This document shows, piece by piece, positions 46,945 to 59,400 of a stretch of 64,000 nt of DNA. Position 1 is the first letter of the stretch. Each line of letters begins with the position of its first letter. The DNA is from Harmothoe impar (taxonomy: Eukaryota > Annelida > Polychaeta > Phyllodocida > Polynoidae), in the NCBI GenBank assembly GCA_947462335.1, contig OX381709.1:65774609-65838608 (forward strand). Reading direction: 5' to 3'. A program made the position numbers and the translations under genes. The notes under the pieces were generated by a model that ran no database searches, was not told the DNA's origin, and saw only the letters and a program-made list of their open reading frames with translations.

Positions 46945-49731
46945 TTAGTGCATAAGAATGATTCGAATGTAAAATAGAAAGTCCCTGAGTGAAGGAATAT
47001 TTAGAATTCAGATAAACAACCATGTGTACCGCTGCATTGGATTTGGGGTTCAAGCACTTTTCTACCATAGAGGTCAATATGGTAGACCAGGAACGGATGC
47101 CTACCCTCAATCGCCTATATACCTTACGACCCTGCTTTTCGTTATCAGCGCCCTCAAGCTATAAATAACATTATCATTTATGTGAAAGGCTTAGTATAGG
47201 ATATATATGTCATTGGGAACTACATCTATAAAGGTAGGTCCAGAGAAGACCCGGCCTCCTGGTCGGCCAAACCAACAACAAGCTCATAACTCAGCCTCAT
47301 TTTCTGTCATGTGCCAATAATTGTTGAGAAGGGGATCGACGCCTCGACCAAAAAGAGGCTGTGCGACCCCAGCCCTCTAGTGCTGCCACTTATGGTGTGC
47401 AAGAGGTTGACCCCTCCTCGTGATCCAATTATATAGCATCCCTTACGCCACGTGATGGTGTTTATTTTCAGATACTAAAGTGAGCTTGCATCCATCATAG
47501 TAATAATGATAAGGGGACAGGAAAAGCTGAGCATTCTCACACGCGCCAATTGTAGGTGGCTAATTAAAGCAGGAGCCGGGTACTTTTGTCTCCCATGAAG
47601 GGAAAGTTATTTCCTCATGTAGTCTGGGTGGTCGAATCACTTAACATGTTATTTATGAATACTGGAGGCGTAGTGAACATAGGGAGAAGCCATCTTTTAT
47701 TGGACCAAGAGAGCGGAAATTATTAGTAGTCCTAATTAGGAAGTCTCGTTAATTTGGATCAGTGAAGGATGCTAGTCCATAGATTATATCATTACAATGA
47801 TGAAATCTCTAATATAGAGTGGTCTATTGACTTTAACCACAATCTTATTCCTATCCAGGGTGCCACTTGCTTTGAAATGTAGTGCAACGGCTTGTGCATA
47901 TCATAAATGGAAGCATAGATTCTATGCAGAATTTCCATTTCTTTGTCAAAACCTCTACATTAATTATCATGACGTAATTGAAAGGGGCACTCTTGTTCTT
48001 TAATATTGACTTTGCAAACTTCACGTTCAACGTCATGTTTTACCTAAGCATCAACATTATTTGTTTTAAGATAACTGAAGGACTGTGGTTGGCGTGTGAG
48101 GCGTCGCGGTTTCCTTTTAATCTATATATTTCAATGCACATTGACAGGCAACCTGAGTAGGGGTTGCCATGTTTGACAATATCCTGTGGGACAGAGTGCT
48201 GGTGTAGGAACGTGACTCGTACACTAATGTTTCATCTTCCACCTCTATGAGATGCCATTTTCATCTACTTATGCAAACTATATCAGGTCCCTTTAAGAAT
48301 ATCATTGGGTAGGTAAAGCCTTCTTGTATATCCAATTAACTCTACATATAGAATTGTCCCTTCGGTATGAATATCCAGGTAGGTTTTAATGTGCGGACGA
48401 GCCTTTAGAGATATATTTCAAAGTGTGATTGTATCATCCAATTATGTTATCAATTATGTTATCTAATCCGATACGCAATATTATGGATTCTTTCTTTTTT
48501 CTACAATTAATATTACATTTGCAAGTGTACCACAATTGCTTCTCCTCGTGCCTGTCATAAGTAAATATGATGACAACCTTTGTAGGCAACCTTTATTATG
48601 GTTTTATAAGACCACAATATACATAAATTATCTATTAGGATTTTATCTGAATCTCATATCCCAAGGGAAGCTGAATCTGATAGGGGCATACATTATACGT
48701 AATCTATATGTGAGGTGATAACGGGGCTAGTTGCTATGTAAAGCAGCTATCTATGCTGCATTTAATCTACATGTGTATGGGATAATGGGATCTACCCTGA
48801 GCCCCATCAATACAACAGCCGCGTATAGCCCAGCAGAAAGCACTAAACACTATCGCCCTTTCTGGATTTAGATTTCTATGGGCCAGATTAGCAACACTGA
48901 TCCATAAGGATTAGTGGGCGTCTGGTGTGCCTTCCATTATCTCACGTTAAGTATTCTGTGGTTATGAACGAGGAATAAACGATTCAATGGGATAATTCCA
49001 CATATTCATTCTTAATGGTGGCATGTGATTCTTGGTGAATAAAAGAGGCACATATTATAGATTCATGAACAATATTGAATGTTAATCATGTTTGATATAC
49101 TGTACCGCACTAAAATAATCATGTATTCATTAATATTATGGGTAATGTAATATTAACTTGAAACAAATCTAAGAGGGACAAGGTAATATCATTTTACTAT
49201 ATGCATAGATCCATGTGCAGACAAATATCTGGCACAATGGTGATATCATGCCCTATCGGTCATTTCCCTTAACTGGTACAGTTGTAGATAAAACTTTAAA
49301 ATGCATATACCCTTTACATCCTTTGCCTTTACATTCCGAACTGTTATTGCGAAGTTTGTGAGGGAAACAAAAATTGTGATGAGCAGAAATGAGTTCCTAC
49401 TCTATAGATAACACACTCAGTTTGATGAGTCATTGGACTATATTAATATCGCTCATTGTCCACCTCACCCATTATAGATTATTAGCTTCGGTAGTTCCAA
49501 TCAATTCCATCATCATAAATAATGGCCTACATAAAGGCATGCCTGTGAGCCTTTGTCATCGAGATTTTAATATGAATGTGCTTTTTGGAAATATATATCT
49601 GTACCACTCGGGAAAGGAAAGAAAGTTGATTTCAGTATAGCGTAAATTAGAAAGTCTTGATGAATGATATCCTCAACCCATAGTCTCATAGTTATAGTCG
49701 TTAGTTTTCTCATGTAACACACTGTACTTAC

Positions 49732-50267
49732 CTATTAGTGGCACGAACTCCGATGTAGGAGGCATGTTTTCAGCTACGAGCAGCATGAAAACTGAGTACG
49801 ACAAGAGAACAGTGATGCCAAGCGTGATCTTCTCCCCAGCATCCGGTGGGAGACAAAATGACAGCAGGCTGAGAATATTTAGCCAAATGCACGGGCAGAG
49901 AATGTTGAGTATATAGTAGAGTATACGCCTGTGCATGATAAAGGTAATAGTCACATCTGGATAGATGGAGTCGCCAATAGGGTAGATGACCTCATTGCGG
50001 ATGATGCGGGTTCGGACCAGTGCCCATTCTCCATTGGTGATATAGTTGGACATGTCGACCTCCTGGGACCGGTTGGTGATGTCCACCTGGGCCTGGTCGT
50101 ACGTCCAGGAGCCGAACTTCATGGTGCAATGCTGCTCGTCGAACGGGAAGAAGGTGATGTCCACTTTACACGAGGCACGTAACCGGGCGGGGGGCGACCA
50201 GAAGATGGTCCCGTCAAAGCTCACCATGGCGTTACTCGGCATGTAACCCGTCGTGTAGTCGTCGGCG
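49732..50267 (-). CDS. Nicotinic receptor-like subunit, exon with Cys loop, M1 and M2
   Basis: This large exon encodes residues 120-299 of the assembled protein. It contains the Cys loop (C153 to C167 with 13 residues between, including FFPFDEQH), loop B with GSWTYD, a possible N-glycosylation site (NRS at 185-187), M1 (about 236-258), M2 (about 265-286) and the start of M3. M2 keeps the cation-selectivity glutamates at both ends and the central leucine. Loop C reads IYPIGDSIYPDV, with no adjacent cysteine pair. In this family that marks a non-alpha subunit, which would supply the complementary face of the agonist site. Splice sites are TTGTTTCAG and AG|GTAAGT. Its homology and phases leave little doubt. 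Confidence 0.97.
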
Positions 50268-50574
50268 CTGAAACAAGGAGAGAGATGTATCTATAAACGT
50301 CCCGGTAGGGCATTACTGTTAGCATGTACACTGTAAAAAGTTGTTGTTCGTGAACAGCAATATGTGCTGTAACTATACAGTACTTTAGCTGTAAAAGATA
50401 ATACAGCAACTTTTGCTGTACACATACAATTCTGTTACTGTAGATGCAGGTTCGAATCCCATAACCAGCAACCAGAGGGAGAGAGAGCAGAGAGGTTGGA
50501 GGGAGTACCATACTCCACAGCTCAAATATGACCTGATCTTTTCAAAAGCTCAATGATGCAGGCTACATAGTGAC

Positions 50575-50645
50575 TGCCCCTCTAGCTCAGTCGGTAGAGC
50601 CGTGGGAGATGTAGTCTGAGGGTCAGCAGTTCCAGCCCCGGCAGG
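50575..50645 (+). repeat. tRNA-derived sequence with intact A box
   Basis: TAGCTCAGTCGGTAGAGC is an exact tRNA D-arm and A-box sequence of the lysine type. The anticodon arm and B box (GTTCCAGCCCC) are decayed. It is a SINE head and not a working tRNA. Confidence 0.7.
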
Positions 50646-50998
50646 AAACTCTCACACAAACTACATTTCTGCTGATGCAATTCTAAAGTATAATATATTT
50701 TGGTACACTGAAATGTTACTATTGAAAATATGCAGAGTATAAGACCAATGTATCTCAACAATCTGCATGAAAGATAGTAAAATTTACTTTGAAAACATCT
50801 ATAGGCCATCAAGATTACACTTCAACTAATGGTAGTTCAGTCCTTATTAATATATTACTGCAATAGGGTAATTTTCATATTATCCCTTAAGACATGAACA
50901 GTCTAGTTCTAAAATTGTCCCCAGGGATCCTGTGTTGACCTCATTACCATTCACACATAAGTAGGAGGTGTTTCAATGCACCTGACATGCAGGATTCA

Positions 50999-51056
50999 CT
51001 GGCCTAGTGGTCATGGTTCAGGACTAAGGATTGGAACCTGGGGGTTCAAATCTCCA
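50999..51056 (+). repeat. Degenerate tRNA-like sequence
   Basis: TAGTGGTCATGG (A-box-like) and GGGGTTCAAATCTC (B-box-like) lie at roughly tRNA spacing. Pairing elsewhere is weak. Confidence 0.5.
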
Positions 51057-54049
51057 TGATGTTGAATATGTGAGCCTTTTTAGAACTCAGGTCTGCGTCT
51101 ACAGTAGATTCTACTGTAGGTCTACAGCAGAATTTACTGGAACCAAAGCTGCCCCCAATAGTTGCTGTACAGGAACACTACTTACTTCTAACAGTGTAGG
51201 TACGATTGAAGGGCCCGACACACACCCCCACACACACACACCCTACCATCCCAAAGACAGGAAACCCCGGACATTACCTCCAGGTATTACATCCCAGGAC
51301 ATGCATGACCTCCTCCCCCATGTCATAAGTTATGGGTCACCTCTATGCCATAATATTTCGACTTTTGACAAAATGAATATCTATAGGTTGTGTATACAGG
51401 GGCGGGGGCTAGAGACTGGAGCGGTTACAGAAATAATAGGATCATCAACCGGTTGTAATAGTCCTGCCAAAAAGCAATGTAGGACATGTGTTGACGATAC
51501 ATTATGAATTCATTTCAATTTACTATTTTGTTATTCTGAACAAACTATTCCAAATAAGTGTAGCCATCAATTGTCTACTCCAACAGATTATATATAAAGT
51601 AAATCATACAATCCCCACTGTGTACAGTATTATTGACATAGCTTGATTTGATTACAAAGAATTAAATAAATTCTCGATAATGTTACTGGAGGAGGGGAAA
51701 GGGAGTTCATGAAAATGATAAGAAACTACCATTGAAAGGTGTTCTAACAATCGAATTAATTATTTGATTAAATTGGTTAAATAAAAATCCATTTGGATAG
51801 GCATAAAGTCACACAATCATACAGCCATTGACGTCAAATAATAATGAGGCACGAAAGGGACTGAATCTAGACATTCAGAGGGCATATATAATACAGACAC
51901 AGTATACGATAAATTTGCAGGGGTCTGTTTAAATCGTTAACATAATACATTATCCCTAGCCATACACCGGTGTGCACTTACCAACCTTATCCAAGTAGCC
52001 ATACAAACATTTGCAGACATATGATTCTTGCTGTACATGTATTCAACCTGGAGTGAATCTGAGCTGCTAACACCCAGACTGACTCCTTTCTGTATAACCT
52101 CCCCATGATAGACAGCTCTATCGGCTGTGTTGAGGGGACGTCTGCAATACATCACTCCCACCAATAGGTGATGTTTATTTTTCACGGCTCTCTCAGTGAT
52201 ATCGAGCCGGAAAGCCTGTGGGTTGCATAGGGCAGGGAGAGAGCAGCATGGTCTGGAGGAGGTCCCATGTTAAAGGCATCCATCACGCCCCTGTTCTGTT
52301 CATTGGCCACATCATTTGCTCCTTCATCGAGCCAAGGTTAAATCAATTTCTCCAACGTGTTCCTAACCTTCTTCCCTGTGAGCCTACTCAGCGGCACTAA
52401 AGAATAGGAACATGGCCATTGGGTGAACACTTCTGACTCTTTCATTCTTGTCTGGCTAAGATAAGCATGTCACTGCCTATTCCATCTGTAATCAATTGGC
52501 AGCAGCCAATGTTGACTGTGTCACACCTGCTGGGATGCCATTATTGGGCAAAAGCTTGAGATCCGAAAGGTTAAGGGTGTAAATGGTTAATACAAGGAAG
52601 CTCCTGCTATCAACCCTTTACGACCGTTAAAGTGTACATCCCGGTTCTAGCCCCCCCCCCTCTGGAATCACCCCGACCCCCCCCCCCCCATGAATTGTCC
52701 CCCCTGGAATTCTCCCACCCTGCACATTCTGCAGAATGTGAAATTGTCCTGCTCAGTTTTCTGTCAGTATCTATACTATAGGGCAAGCATTTCAGATAAG
52801 GCATCAATATATAGGCTAGCTTGCATTTGTTAACATTTGGATTGATGAACATCCCCATATAGTCATTGATATTTATTGTAGATTGTTAGTTGTGATTAGT
52901 GAAGATACATAATATAGCTAATATCATTCTACAGCTCTGTGCTATAAAGTACAGTCGAGTCTACTGCGTACCTTTCTATTTACAGTGCTGGTATCCGGCG
53001 CCTAGAATGTTTTAAGTCGGGTCCTCTTACCAATGACCTGGTAACCCTTTGGGTACACCGTCGAGCAGCAGCCAATAATATGGTGCCCTTAGCACACCTC
53101 ATCCACTCATGCTTTACACCCACCGGACACATTCTGCTATTAATCAAATACCCGTCCGCAAAGTGGTTCTTCCCAAGCAGACTATAAGAACCGTCGGTCT
53201 ACACTAACTGCCATAATTAATCCACACCACAACCCACATCCCCTTTCGTCCGATGCCCTTTACCTGCACTACACTATCCATACAATGTGTTCTTGCCCAG
53301 TTCTAAATCTGGCCGTCCCTTCCCTTGCTCCATATCGGGTTACTTTCACCTGCATTCATCTCGGCCGGATGCACCGGGGGTTCCCCATGCAGTCAAGTAC
53401 AAACACCGTCCACCCCTTTGCGTAAAGCGCTCCTTGAAGACGCTTTCGGCGGGAAACCCTAGCCCTCCTGCTTCAATTCAGGTTTGTGACGTCACGACGA
53501 TAGGGTGACCACGTGATAGAATCTGACATGAGGCCATTGGGCTGGGTATATAATAGGCTGATAGCCTGTGGGGGGCCTGTGGCTGGGCCGCTGCTGTCGT
53601 CTGCCCTCTTTACACCAGTCAGTTCCCGCCACTCGACACTGTGGGTGTGCGCAGCAGACGACATTTGGAAATTGTATACAAAGCAAGATGCCCATAAACT
53701 TGACACATCTCACAGACGATACGTCTCCTACTTGCATGATAGGGCAATGTTGCATAATCATACATCATTCAAGGCGGTTACCGGTAATACCTCCTGAAGT
53801 GGGTACGGTTGTGCATATAGGTCATTCAAATGATCATAGTAGTGCATGGAAATAGGGGATATCCGCAGGCTACGAAAGAGGCAAATACCCTCACTACAAG
53901 TGAATCAATGAGTTCCATTAGACCATCAGTAATATTGAAAAGCAAAAACGATATTGGACACAAGATGCAAAGTTATAATGCTTAAACCAAGTTGGTATCA
54001 TGTATACAGCACACCGAATATTGCATTTAGAGACAGAAAGTCAACTTAC

Positions 54050-54159
54050 TTGTTATAAAGTACAATGTCTGGAAGCCAAAGCTTTCGGGCTGGTATTCGC
54101 ATCACTTTCATTTGGCTATAATCCTTTGGGTCCCATTTTATTCGTTCATCGGCCCATTC
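54050..54159 (-). CDS. Nicotinic receptor-like subunit, 110-bp exon
   Basis: This exon of exactly 110 bp encodes EWADERIKWDPKDYSQ and continues to WLPDIVLYNN, residues 84-120. It includes the loop D region (the end of WLEHEW, shared with the previous exon) and loop A (WLPDIVLYNN). The acceptor is CTTACAG and the donor CAA|GTAAGT, phase 2. The 110-bp size matches the conserved exon 4 of many animal nicotinic receptor genes. Both tryptophans and the proline-aspartate pair expected in the ligand-binding domain are present. Confidence 0.95.
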
Positions 54160-56063
54160 CTGTAAGTAAATCAAATCATTACTCCGTTGCTGTTATGAAT
54201 ACATTCACTGGCAGTATCGGAAATGTTGTAGGATCTTGCATTGCAAAGAAGAACTTGCTTATTGTATGCACATAATGTAGATGGTAACAGAAATTCGGGC
54301 CTGTAAAAGCAAACCTTTGTCTATGAACTAGGCATGTACGTACCACACTGCTATTCCCACCCTAAGTGGTGCAGTTTTAATGCATACTCCATGTCACTAT
54401 CCGTACCGCGCAGTCCATATCCATCACATCAGACGTCCCTATGTACTAAGTAATCTTTTATAAATGCACTGCCACACCAAAGTCAAAGGAGCTTTGTGTC
54501 CAGAACACACGCTACCCCAGGACACCTCTACCTCTCAGTCCCTGCATACAGCCATTGTAGGGGTTCCTCCCCTTATATTACATTACACATATCCCCCTGA
54601 CCTCACATGACCATCCCAAAATGACTCCCTGACCTCGTGTGACCAGCATCTTTTGTATACCTTAATCTTGATTGCCTTGCACACTTTCCCCACACTTTTC
54701 CCACTATGCCTTGATTCCCATTAATACCAGGAGGTGGCTGGACAATGGGTCGTGGCTTGTTGTGTCCCCGAGTGCCGCCATGACACGACAGCCCTAGTTA
54801 AAATGCAGACCAGAACCAGCCACCTTTGGACAGTTCTAGGATGGTCTCGTTCTATTGGGGAATGTAGACTCGCGTGTAGCTCTAACGCAATCTCATAGAG
54901 AGTATAATACTCCCCAGTGTAGATCGAAGGAGGGTCTCTGCATGACATGTCCCTCCTCAATGATAGTCTTTTTTCCTTTCTCCTTTCCATCAAGGAGCAG
55001 CTCAACAAACAAACCCCGAGCACCAACTTTCTCTCACTTGCTCTTCGTCTGTCAGCTAGACTATTTGCAAACAATTGACATTTATAACACAACTGGCATA
55101 CAGATAGATAAACCACTCCCAGAGCATTTTTCAAATATGAATTATTATACGAAATATAAACAATGATGAAGGTACCTGGTCAGAATCCCTACACCCACCC
55201 CCTCATGGATTAACGTGCCAGACACGATGACCCAGTATATTGGACAGCGTATAGGCTTAATATGAACAGACTATCATCAGACCCAGGCCTATCGTGCATG
55301 TGCCAGGGCGTAACGGTAGAATCTAATTATGGTCCCCATTTGCCGATTTGTATAACCCCCTCATGTGTAGAAATTGAGTACAGGGTGAATATAGCAGCCC
55401 TAGACTGGGATCCTCTCGTTGCTCACAGTGATCTATGGAGCACTGAAGTGGTTTTTATTTCCAAACAGGTATTGTTGAGCTAGTGGCTTCCCATGTGGCT
55501 TCAGCGAGCACCTCGTAATACCAGCATATTGGCGTACCATCTTCTAATATTGCCTTTATAGTTGTGTGAGACGCAATCAGGAAGCTGTATATATTCATTG
55601 GATATATCTACATTTATTACCTCTGTGAGGCCATGCAGAACAAGCTTATGATGGAATAGAGCCCTGTCAACGACCCTAGATCCCCGCTCTATCACAAGGG
55701 TGGAGGGTAATTGGTGTCCCAGGATTGGACTGAAGGTAGATAACAGGACCTATGTATAGTATAACCCATACAACTAACCTATTCATATAAACGTCCGTCT
55801 AAAGCCTCCAGCTATTAAATTCTTTCCCAACATATATACATTATGCTGGCGGTATTTCAAGGAGGAGGTTGCCCTCTGATCTTTTTTAGATAGCTTATGA
55901 ATAATATTATTCATAGGAAAATCTACTTGTGGAATGTCTGCCCTATTAACCCTATGTAATAGTCCGCCCCATTTGAGTCGAGGTGTCGCCTTTGGTGAAC
56001 CGTTTTAATTCCAGGAACATATCAGATTGGGATTTTTTTTAAACTGTTAGACTTGATACTTAC
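54160..56063 (-). other. Receptor intron, 1.9 kb
   Basis: The donor CAT|GTAAGT and acceptor CTTACAG bound this intron. It contains one GAGCAGCTC at 54995. A 137-codon minus-strand frame (54721-55134) inside it has no homology signals and is dismissed. Confidence 0.85.
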
Positions 56064-56108
56064 ATGTTCGAGCCAGACGTTGGTGACTAGGACTTGGTTC
56101 TTCTCGTC
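56064..56108 (-). CDS. Nicotinic receptor-like subunit, 45-bp exon
   Basis: A 45-bp micro-exon encodes DEKNQVLVTNVWLEH, residues 69-83, almost identical to the family consensus at this point. The acceptor is CTGCTTCAG and the donor CAT|GTAAGT, both phase 0. Exon 3 of vertebrate nicotinic receptor genes has the same 45-bp size, so the gene keeps an ancestral structure. The tryptophan in NVWLEH lies in the loop D strand of the complementary face. Confidence 0.95.
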
Positions 56109-56200
56109 CTGAAGCAGAAATATAAAAACGTAAGTTAAGTAAGTATTGAATTGACGTACTTAATTCTCAGTTTTAAGGCTTTAGTGAATAGGCGATTTAC

Positions 56201-56404
56201 ATGATTGGGAATTATTTGAACGGACATGGTTAAAATGTCCAGTGTTAGCGTGTCAAGGTTAGATAAACAGGGATACTGCCCTGAAGCCTGCAGATGGTTT
56301 AACATTAAGCCTTCTCCATGGCGAGCACTGGGTGACACCATCATCTCACGTAAACCCACGCAGAGTAGAGCGATGCATATAGCTCCACCATAAAAATCAG
56401 CCAT
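56201..56404 (-). CDS. Probable first coding exon of the receptor (signal peptide and first beta strand)
   Basis: The frame starts at an ATG in strong context (GGGGATGG) and gives 68 codons. Residues 1-18 (MADFYGGAICIALLCVGL) look like a signal peptide. An HGEGLMLNHL segment occupies the place of the N-terminal helix, and SNLDTLTLDI with LTMSVQII resembles the first beta strand (consensus ...LTLxQII). The donor CAT|GTAAAT is phase 0, as the next exon requires, leaving a 92-bp intron. With this exon the protein is 521 residues, normal for the family. Weak points are the missing RPV motif, one extra residue before DEKNQ, and ordinary codon use. The alternative is a first exon further upstream. 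Confidence 0.5.
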
Positions 56405-59400
56405 CCCCTACATTCTCTTGAAATAAAATTTACATAAGAATAACCATATCACCTTATGATCAAGCGTCAATGCGTTGATCACAACGTTCCGTCCCATATA
56501 TTAGGCATACATGGGGAAACAGGCCAGTGTTTTAGGTTGGCATTGGGGTATATCACCAATCTGATGTTTACTTTTTAAAGATTTACTAGATATTAAAAAA
56601 CACCTAAGTATATGACTGCAACTTTCACGCCTTTAATTCTGGATGCTTGACGTGCAGTTAATTACAAAGTTTCGGTAAATGTGGGCAAACTTTGGCTGTA
56701 TAGCGTTGTCGGTTTACAGGGAGACAGAGGACATCGTATAACCCTATTGGAGTGTTTCATAAAGATGCGCCTGATAGCCCAGTCGGTTGTATTTGGTGAC
56801 TTTCACGGGGCAAATGGGACCAGTTTAGAGGGTGCAGCTTGTTCAGTATGTATGAAGCCGAGCAAATCTAAGCACATAAAAGGACAGAATCAAGTCCAAT
56901 ATATATGTATCTTCCCTATAACATACAACACTACCACACATATACCCACTCCTCTGGTAATCCCAAAATGCCACCTCAATCTCCATGCTGTCGTAGGCGC
57001 CGGTGTTGTTTGTAATTTGGTATTTTATATCAAGTATATAGAGCCCCTTTCTCTCAGATACTAGCCTATGGACCATACAGCTACTACAGAGGGTCGGGCA
57101 TTGGTTGGGGATCTCTGGATAGGAGGATGGATATGCAGTTGCCGAGGGCTGGGTTTGAGGGATGAGAGGGTAAGTGGTCATCCTGGGCAGCAGCTAAGTT
57201 CCCCAGGACAGACATTGGAGGGCCTCCTCCAGTAGACACCAGTCTCTCATCACTCCTGCTCCATCAGACCACTGCTGAAAGTACTGTCTAGGTAGTTTGG
57301 CCAGAGTTTGATTTGACCAAATCAAGTCAGTATCAAACGAGCGCTAGCCCTGATGATGGCACTGGGTGGTGGTGGAAGGTTGGTGGAGGCAGTTTTGAAG
57401 TGTACCAGCGCCCATTGCAATCAGGGTAAAGCGCTGCCATCCGATCGTCCTCCCGGCCCGCGGCAGGAAGAGGAGGAGTCTGCAGCCGACCCAGTGGGGC
57501 ATGGACTGTCTCAGCGGCGCGCGGTCGCACCCGGAAATAAAGCCAATTCATTTCGTATTTGCCAATATTGATCATAGGGACGGCCGGGGAAACATTTGTC
57601 TTGGGGGCCGATGCTCTATCGACCTCTGGTTCGACGATGTTACGGCCTCACGTCAGGATACGTGGGCGCTGAGGGCCGTCGATGCTGGTGGCTTTTGGGG
57701 ACTGTTTGTAATCAGGAGCCACCTGACAGGATTGACCATGGCACCAAAACATGAGATTTGTGTTGGGTTGCTGTTGCCTTCGCCGCCCCCGCTGATGCAA
57801 TAACAATAATGTTGCTGACTTTGAATATATACCTTTTCATGCCTATGCGCAAAATACAGGGCAGGGCGCAGTGTGATATATAGATAGAGTACTTTATTCA
57901 TATTCAAGATCAAATGTAACCCCAATTTCTTTGGTACACATCTCTATCATATCTACTTTTTTTTAATGAAATTCCTCATGCTTGACATTATTTTCGGTTC
58001 AAAATCGTGACCTGCTACCGTGGTAAAAGTGAAGACATTTGCCAAAATGGTTTGCAATACACCATGTCGGGCTAGCATCATCTGTAAGGCATAACAGTAG
58101 GACCAGCTCCAGTTCGTAAGAAGCAGTTCAAGGCAAGATATTGTTCTCATTACTAGAATAAATACATATAGATATAGATATAGATATAGATATAGATATG
58201 TATAGATACTGATACACAATGATATATGCATGTTCAAACAATATTATATACAGAAAGGGCTGTTCTCCCGGCTCTTCGATGTGTTAATGGAGTTAATAGG
58301 TGTGAGGCACCCATTTCATCTATATATGGAAAGTACGGCGTAGAGAAGAGGGGCTGAACATTTTTCTATCCAGTTTTCATTCAAACTTTTGTTTGTGTTA
58401 AATCTTAAGCTGGTTGCAGACCTCGTCTGCATGGCCGCTGTGTCACAGTTAAAATATTTTTATACCAAAGGTGCCCATGATTCTACTACATAAATAGATG
58501 ACTTCAACAGCTGAATAATGTCGGTAGGTAGAAGACTCTTTAGATAAAGTTGATTGTAGATGTATTTGATTAGATGAGAGTAGCAGAGAGGAAAATGTTA
58601 AGGGAAGAAGGAAGACACCGTAAAGCAGTGGCGAAATATAATTGGGTAAGTAGTGAGGCAATAAAGATATATCTTATAGAGGTTTACTGCCAGTTTTGTA
58701 TTAGCAGCCTTACTGTATAATCTCACAGCTAACACTGAGTGTGGTGGGGCAGTCGTTGTCCAAACCAGCAAGATTAAGTAGCCACATCCAAACCATACCT
58801 GAGTTAATTTGCTCCCCCTCCCGGGATATGACACCACAGAAAGTTTTGTTAACCCACAAAGATTTACCATTGTGAGGTATGATGGACTACGTGTAGACGT
58901 CTGTAGCACACAATATATATGCATGGTATTGTGTAACCAAGGAAACTGGTACATTGGTAGTTGATTAGTTGATAATAGTTGATAAATCAGTTGTATATCA
59001 ACTCACAAATACCAACAGTCTATCCATGTAATAGTTAAAGGCAATTCGGTAATAGGTCGAATCAATATATCAGTCTATAGCTTCTCCTCCAGAGGCCCGG
59101 AATGCACATTTAGTAGCTAGGCAACTACGTTTTTGGGTTCGTGAACTGGGTGGGTACAGAATATTTACGAGACCTTAACTCCATCCCTGGCCTCATATCG
59201 TCGACTACACAAAACGTGAGAACACTTTAATGGGATCGCACCCTCCTTAATTTACTGAACACTTGTCCGTGGCGAGTCATGAAACGAGCCATCATCACTG
59301 GCATGACAGAGGACTAAAACCTCCCATTGATCAAGGGTATTAGGGAAGGTTGTCATGACGGAGCATGAGGTTCGCCTATCTGTGCCGGAGGTCATAAATA

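Larger units (their letters stand above)
44259..49731 (-). other. Receptor intron, 5.5 kb
   Basis: The donor AG|GTAAGT is at 49731 and the acceptor TGTTGCAG at 44259. The intron holds the second copy of the 41.5 kb repeat and a G-rich foldback element at 46627-46944. The rest is AT-rich without visible exons. Confidence 0.85.
50328..51197. mobile_element. hAT-like non-autonomous element carrying tRNA-like segments
   Basis: The left end ACACTGTAAAAAGT and the complement of the right end ACACTGTTAGAAGT match at 12 of 14 positions, a hAT-style terminus. Internal short inverted repeats of TACAGCAA/TTGCTGTA flank the left part. Two tRNA-like segments are embedded, plus a B-box-like GGTTCGAATCCC near 50450. 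No transposase frame is present. Target duplications are not clear. Confidence 0.5.
50268..54049 (-). other. Receptor intron, 3.8 kb
   Basis: The intron is bounded by GTAAGT and TTTCAG on the minus strand. It contains a hAT-like element (50328-51197), a low-complexity C-rich stretch at 52651-52690 and otherwise unremarkable sequence. Confidence 0.85.

Noticed and set aside
49931..50246. Plus-strand frames across the Cys-loop exon
   Set aside because: They are antisense shadows; the minus-strand frame has unambiguous receptor motifs and splice sites.
50575..50645. Functional tRNA gene
   Set aside because: The A box is intact, but the anticodon stem, B box and acceptor pairing are decayed, and it sits inside a transposon-like unit.
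54721..55134. 137-codon minus-strand frame in the 1.9-kb intron
   Set aside because: It has no homology signal and lies between two correctly spliced receptor exons.
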